Shown: piece after piece, positions 12,699 through 14,065 of the stretch | Layout: each line of letters begins with the position of its first letter | Position numbering within the stretch: the stretch's first letter is position 1 | NCBI GenBank assembly: GCA_038240295.1 | Contig: JBBSDW010000088.1 | Span: 1-14,065 of the forward strand | Direction of reading: 5' to 3' | DNA from: JABDDM01 sp038240295 | GTDB taxonomy: Bacteria > Bacteroidota > Ignavibacteria > Palsa-1295 | Length of the DNA: 14,065 nucleotides | Position numbers and translations under genes: made by a program | The notes under the pieces: model-generated | The model's input: only the letters and a program-made list of their open reading frames with translations | Told to the model about the DNA's origin: nothing | Databases searched by the model: none

Positions 12699-14065
12699 TT
12701 ACGGCTTTCGAATCAGTACGAATTTCGTCTGACCATGATCGGATGTCTGCGTTGACGTAGCACTCACAATATAGACACCGCTCGAAAGCTTCCTGCCCGT
12801 CTCTTCCTTTCCATTCCATGTAACAGTCGCACCAAGCTGCGAACCATCGATGGTGGCGACAAGGCGTCCGCTTAGCGTAAAGATCTTTACCGTCGAGCCG
12901 CCAACAAGACCGGTTACATAAACAGTAGGCTGCGCATCCGAAGCCTGAACAAGCGGGTCTGGATAGACGTGCAGTCCGGAATAATCCGATTTACCTTCTT
13001 TGAAGATCGTGCTCAGTCGAGAAATCCCACTCGGCGTACCAATGTAGGCCTCACCTTTTTTTGTATCGATCGCAATGCTTGTCACCACGTTGTTGATCAG
13101 GGGAGAATTTGCAGTCGTAAAGTGCGCAAGCGAATCCGAGCCATCTGGCGTAACAACGAAAACACCATTCTCCGTACCGATCCACTTATTGTTTACGCCA
13201 TCGACAACGATCGCATGAATCAGTTGCTGTTGTACCAGGTTCACTTCCCTCCCGATGAATACCGGTGCGTCCATCGAAGTTACGTCGCCGATATTCTGAA
13301 TAATACGCACTCCCGCATTCGTGCCGCACCACAAGGCATCATCCTGATCTACGATCACAGCGTTGACATCAGGTCGAGTCAGTGCAGAGCCGGCTGTCCC
13401 TCGGATTCCACCGGTCGAAAGATCCGGCTTCACCCAAAAGACACCATAATCAGGCGGCGAACCGCTGAATTCCGTCCCTACCCACAGATTACCGTCCATA
13501 TCCTGAGCGACGTCGCCATAGGATTCGTTATCGGCGACCGCGATACGTGTAAAACTTCTGCCGTCGGAGCTGACGACCAACCCTTGACCGGTTTTTGCCC
13601 ACACCGGCATGATCACTCTGCCGTCTCTGTCGAGAATTGCTTTGCCAGTGGTGGTGAATGCCGGAGGATCGGTATAAGGAATCTGCGGCTGATTAAAATG
13701 GGTGAACGCTGGACTTCCCTGCCCGAGCTCTGAAACAGAATAAAATCCTCCGCCTTGCGTACTCACCCAGGCCAGAGATCGCAGGCTATCATAAAACACT
13801 TTTCGGTATCCTTCCTGCGGTGTCCCGTTCGAGCCCGCAGGGTAGATTTTCCAACGATTTGCAGCCGCGTCGAAGACGCTGAGTCCGTCGGTGAAATGCG
13901 ACGAATAAAGATTACGATCCGATTGCGAAAATGCGAGATCCGTCGTGACACTTGAAACCGGACCTTCGGGTGCGATATTCGTCACAAGATTTTTTCCGGC
14001 AGATTCAACTGTCGCTCCACTCGTCGACCCCGCGAAGACCGTTGTGCCCGACCTGGCAAAGACAA
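12699..14065 (-). CDS. PorZ-like beta-propeller protein with T9SS C-terminal domain, C-terminal part
   Basis: Partial: the frame is open through the right edge of the window. A GTG at 13985 is not a real start, since in-frame coding (VFARSGTTVFAGSTSGAT...) continues upstream of it. About 455 residues are visible. Propeller blades of the two-component-regulator type recur: DMDGNLWVGTEFSG, DQDDALWCGTNAGVRII, VDGVNNKWIGTENGVFVVT, then HFTTANSPLINNVVTSIAID and GEAYIGTPSGISRL. The last ~95 residues form a T9SS type A sorting domain (VYPDP, VKIFTLSGRLV, LSSGVYIVSAT, final KFVLIRKP). The KWIGT/HFTTxNSPL pattern and this layout resemble PorZ, a surface component of the T9SS that helps attach A-LPS to cargo. 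Other propeller T9SS cargo share parts of this, so the identity is likely but not certain without the N-terminus. Confidence 0.75.
   Translation of the reverse strand, partial: VFARSGTTVFAGSTSGATVESAGKNLVTNIAPEGPVSSVTTDLAFSQSDRNLYSSHFTDGLSVFDAAANRWKIYPAGSNGTPQEGYRKVFYDSLRSLAWVSTQGGGFYSVSELGQGSPAFTHFNQPQIPYTDPPAFTTTGKAILDRDGRVIMPVWAKTGQGLVVSSDGRSFTRIAVADNESYGDVAQDMDGNLWVGTEFSGSPPDYGVFWVKPDLSTGGIRGTAGSALTRPDVNAVIVDQDDALWCGTNAGVRIIQNIGDVTSMDAPVFIGREVNLVQQQLIHAIVVDGVNNKWIGTENGVFVVTPDGSDSLAHFTTANSPLINNVVTSIAIDTKKGEAYIGTPSGISRLSTIFKEGKSDYSGLHVYPDPLVQASDAQPTVYVTGLVGGSTVKIFTLSGRLVATIDGSQLGATVTWNGKEETGRKLSSGVYIVSATSTQTSDHGQTKFVLIRKP

Noticed and set aside
12275..12755. Plus-strand frames opposite the fmdB-like gene
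   Set aside because: Their length comes from the repeat-rich, stop-free antisense of the KSEPxV tail; no start signals or family features.
13763..13985. GTG at 13985 as the start of the propeller gene, and the small shadow frames there
   Set aside because: The main frame stays open and coding-like to the window edge, so the gene is simply cut off.
1..14065. tRNA, rRNA, CRISPR, insertion sequences, phage or defence systems
   Set aside because: I found no repeat-spacer pattern, transposase, integrase, terminal inverted repeats or RNA gene signature anywhere in the window.

Overview
The window looks like chromosomal core DNA of a free-living bacterium in the Bacteroidota/Chlorobiota/Ignavibacteria/Kapabacteria group. 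Three things in the sequence suggest this. Two proteins end in type IX secretion system (T9SS) C-terminal sorting domains. Several promoters fit the Bacteroidetes-type consensus (TTG, then TAnnTTTG) rather than TTGACA/TATAAT. Most start codons lack a Shine-Dalgarno sequence. By eye the base composition is moderate, around half G+C, which would suit Ignavibacteria/Kapabacteria-like lineages better than AT-rich flavobacteria. The lineage is inference, not proof. I see no transposase, integrase, tRNA, rRNA or CRISPR array, and no intergenic gap longer than about 150 bp.

Left part (1-5436, mostly minus strand). A polysaccharide flippase (partial) sits directly behind ubiE/menG. A HIT-family protein is divergent from ubiE. 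Next comes a minus-strand cluster, read right to left: an ECF sigma factor, an RskA-like membrane anti-sigma factor, and a secreted protein with a peptide-N-glycosidase F-like fold, a CARDB-like domain and a T9SS tail. This reads as a self-contained regulatory and effector unit.

Middle part (5590-10212, plus strand). prfA (release factor 1) is followed by a LarA-fold protein that seems to lack the pincer-binding lysine. It overlaps moaC by 4 nt, and 21 nt later comes an NtrC-type response regulator with a histidine-rich linker between its AAA+ and Fis domains. No sensor kinase is present.

Right part (10272-14065). A good TTG-N17-TATTTTTG promoter precedes two tandem thymidylate-kinase-fold proteins. 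The first has an intact P-loop; in the second the P-loop lysine is arginine. A 71-residue unknown protein follows, with a hairpin over its ribosome binding site and a strong terminator after it. Convergent to it are an FmdB-type zinc ribbon protein with a hexapeptide-repeat tail and the C-terminal part of a PorZ-like beta-propeller T9SS protein that runs off the window.

The best candidates for something undescribed are the tandem kinase/pseudokinase pair, the sigma/anti-sigma/PNGase-like unit, the LarA-like protein coupled to moaC, and the His-rich response regulator.
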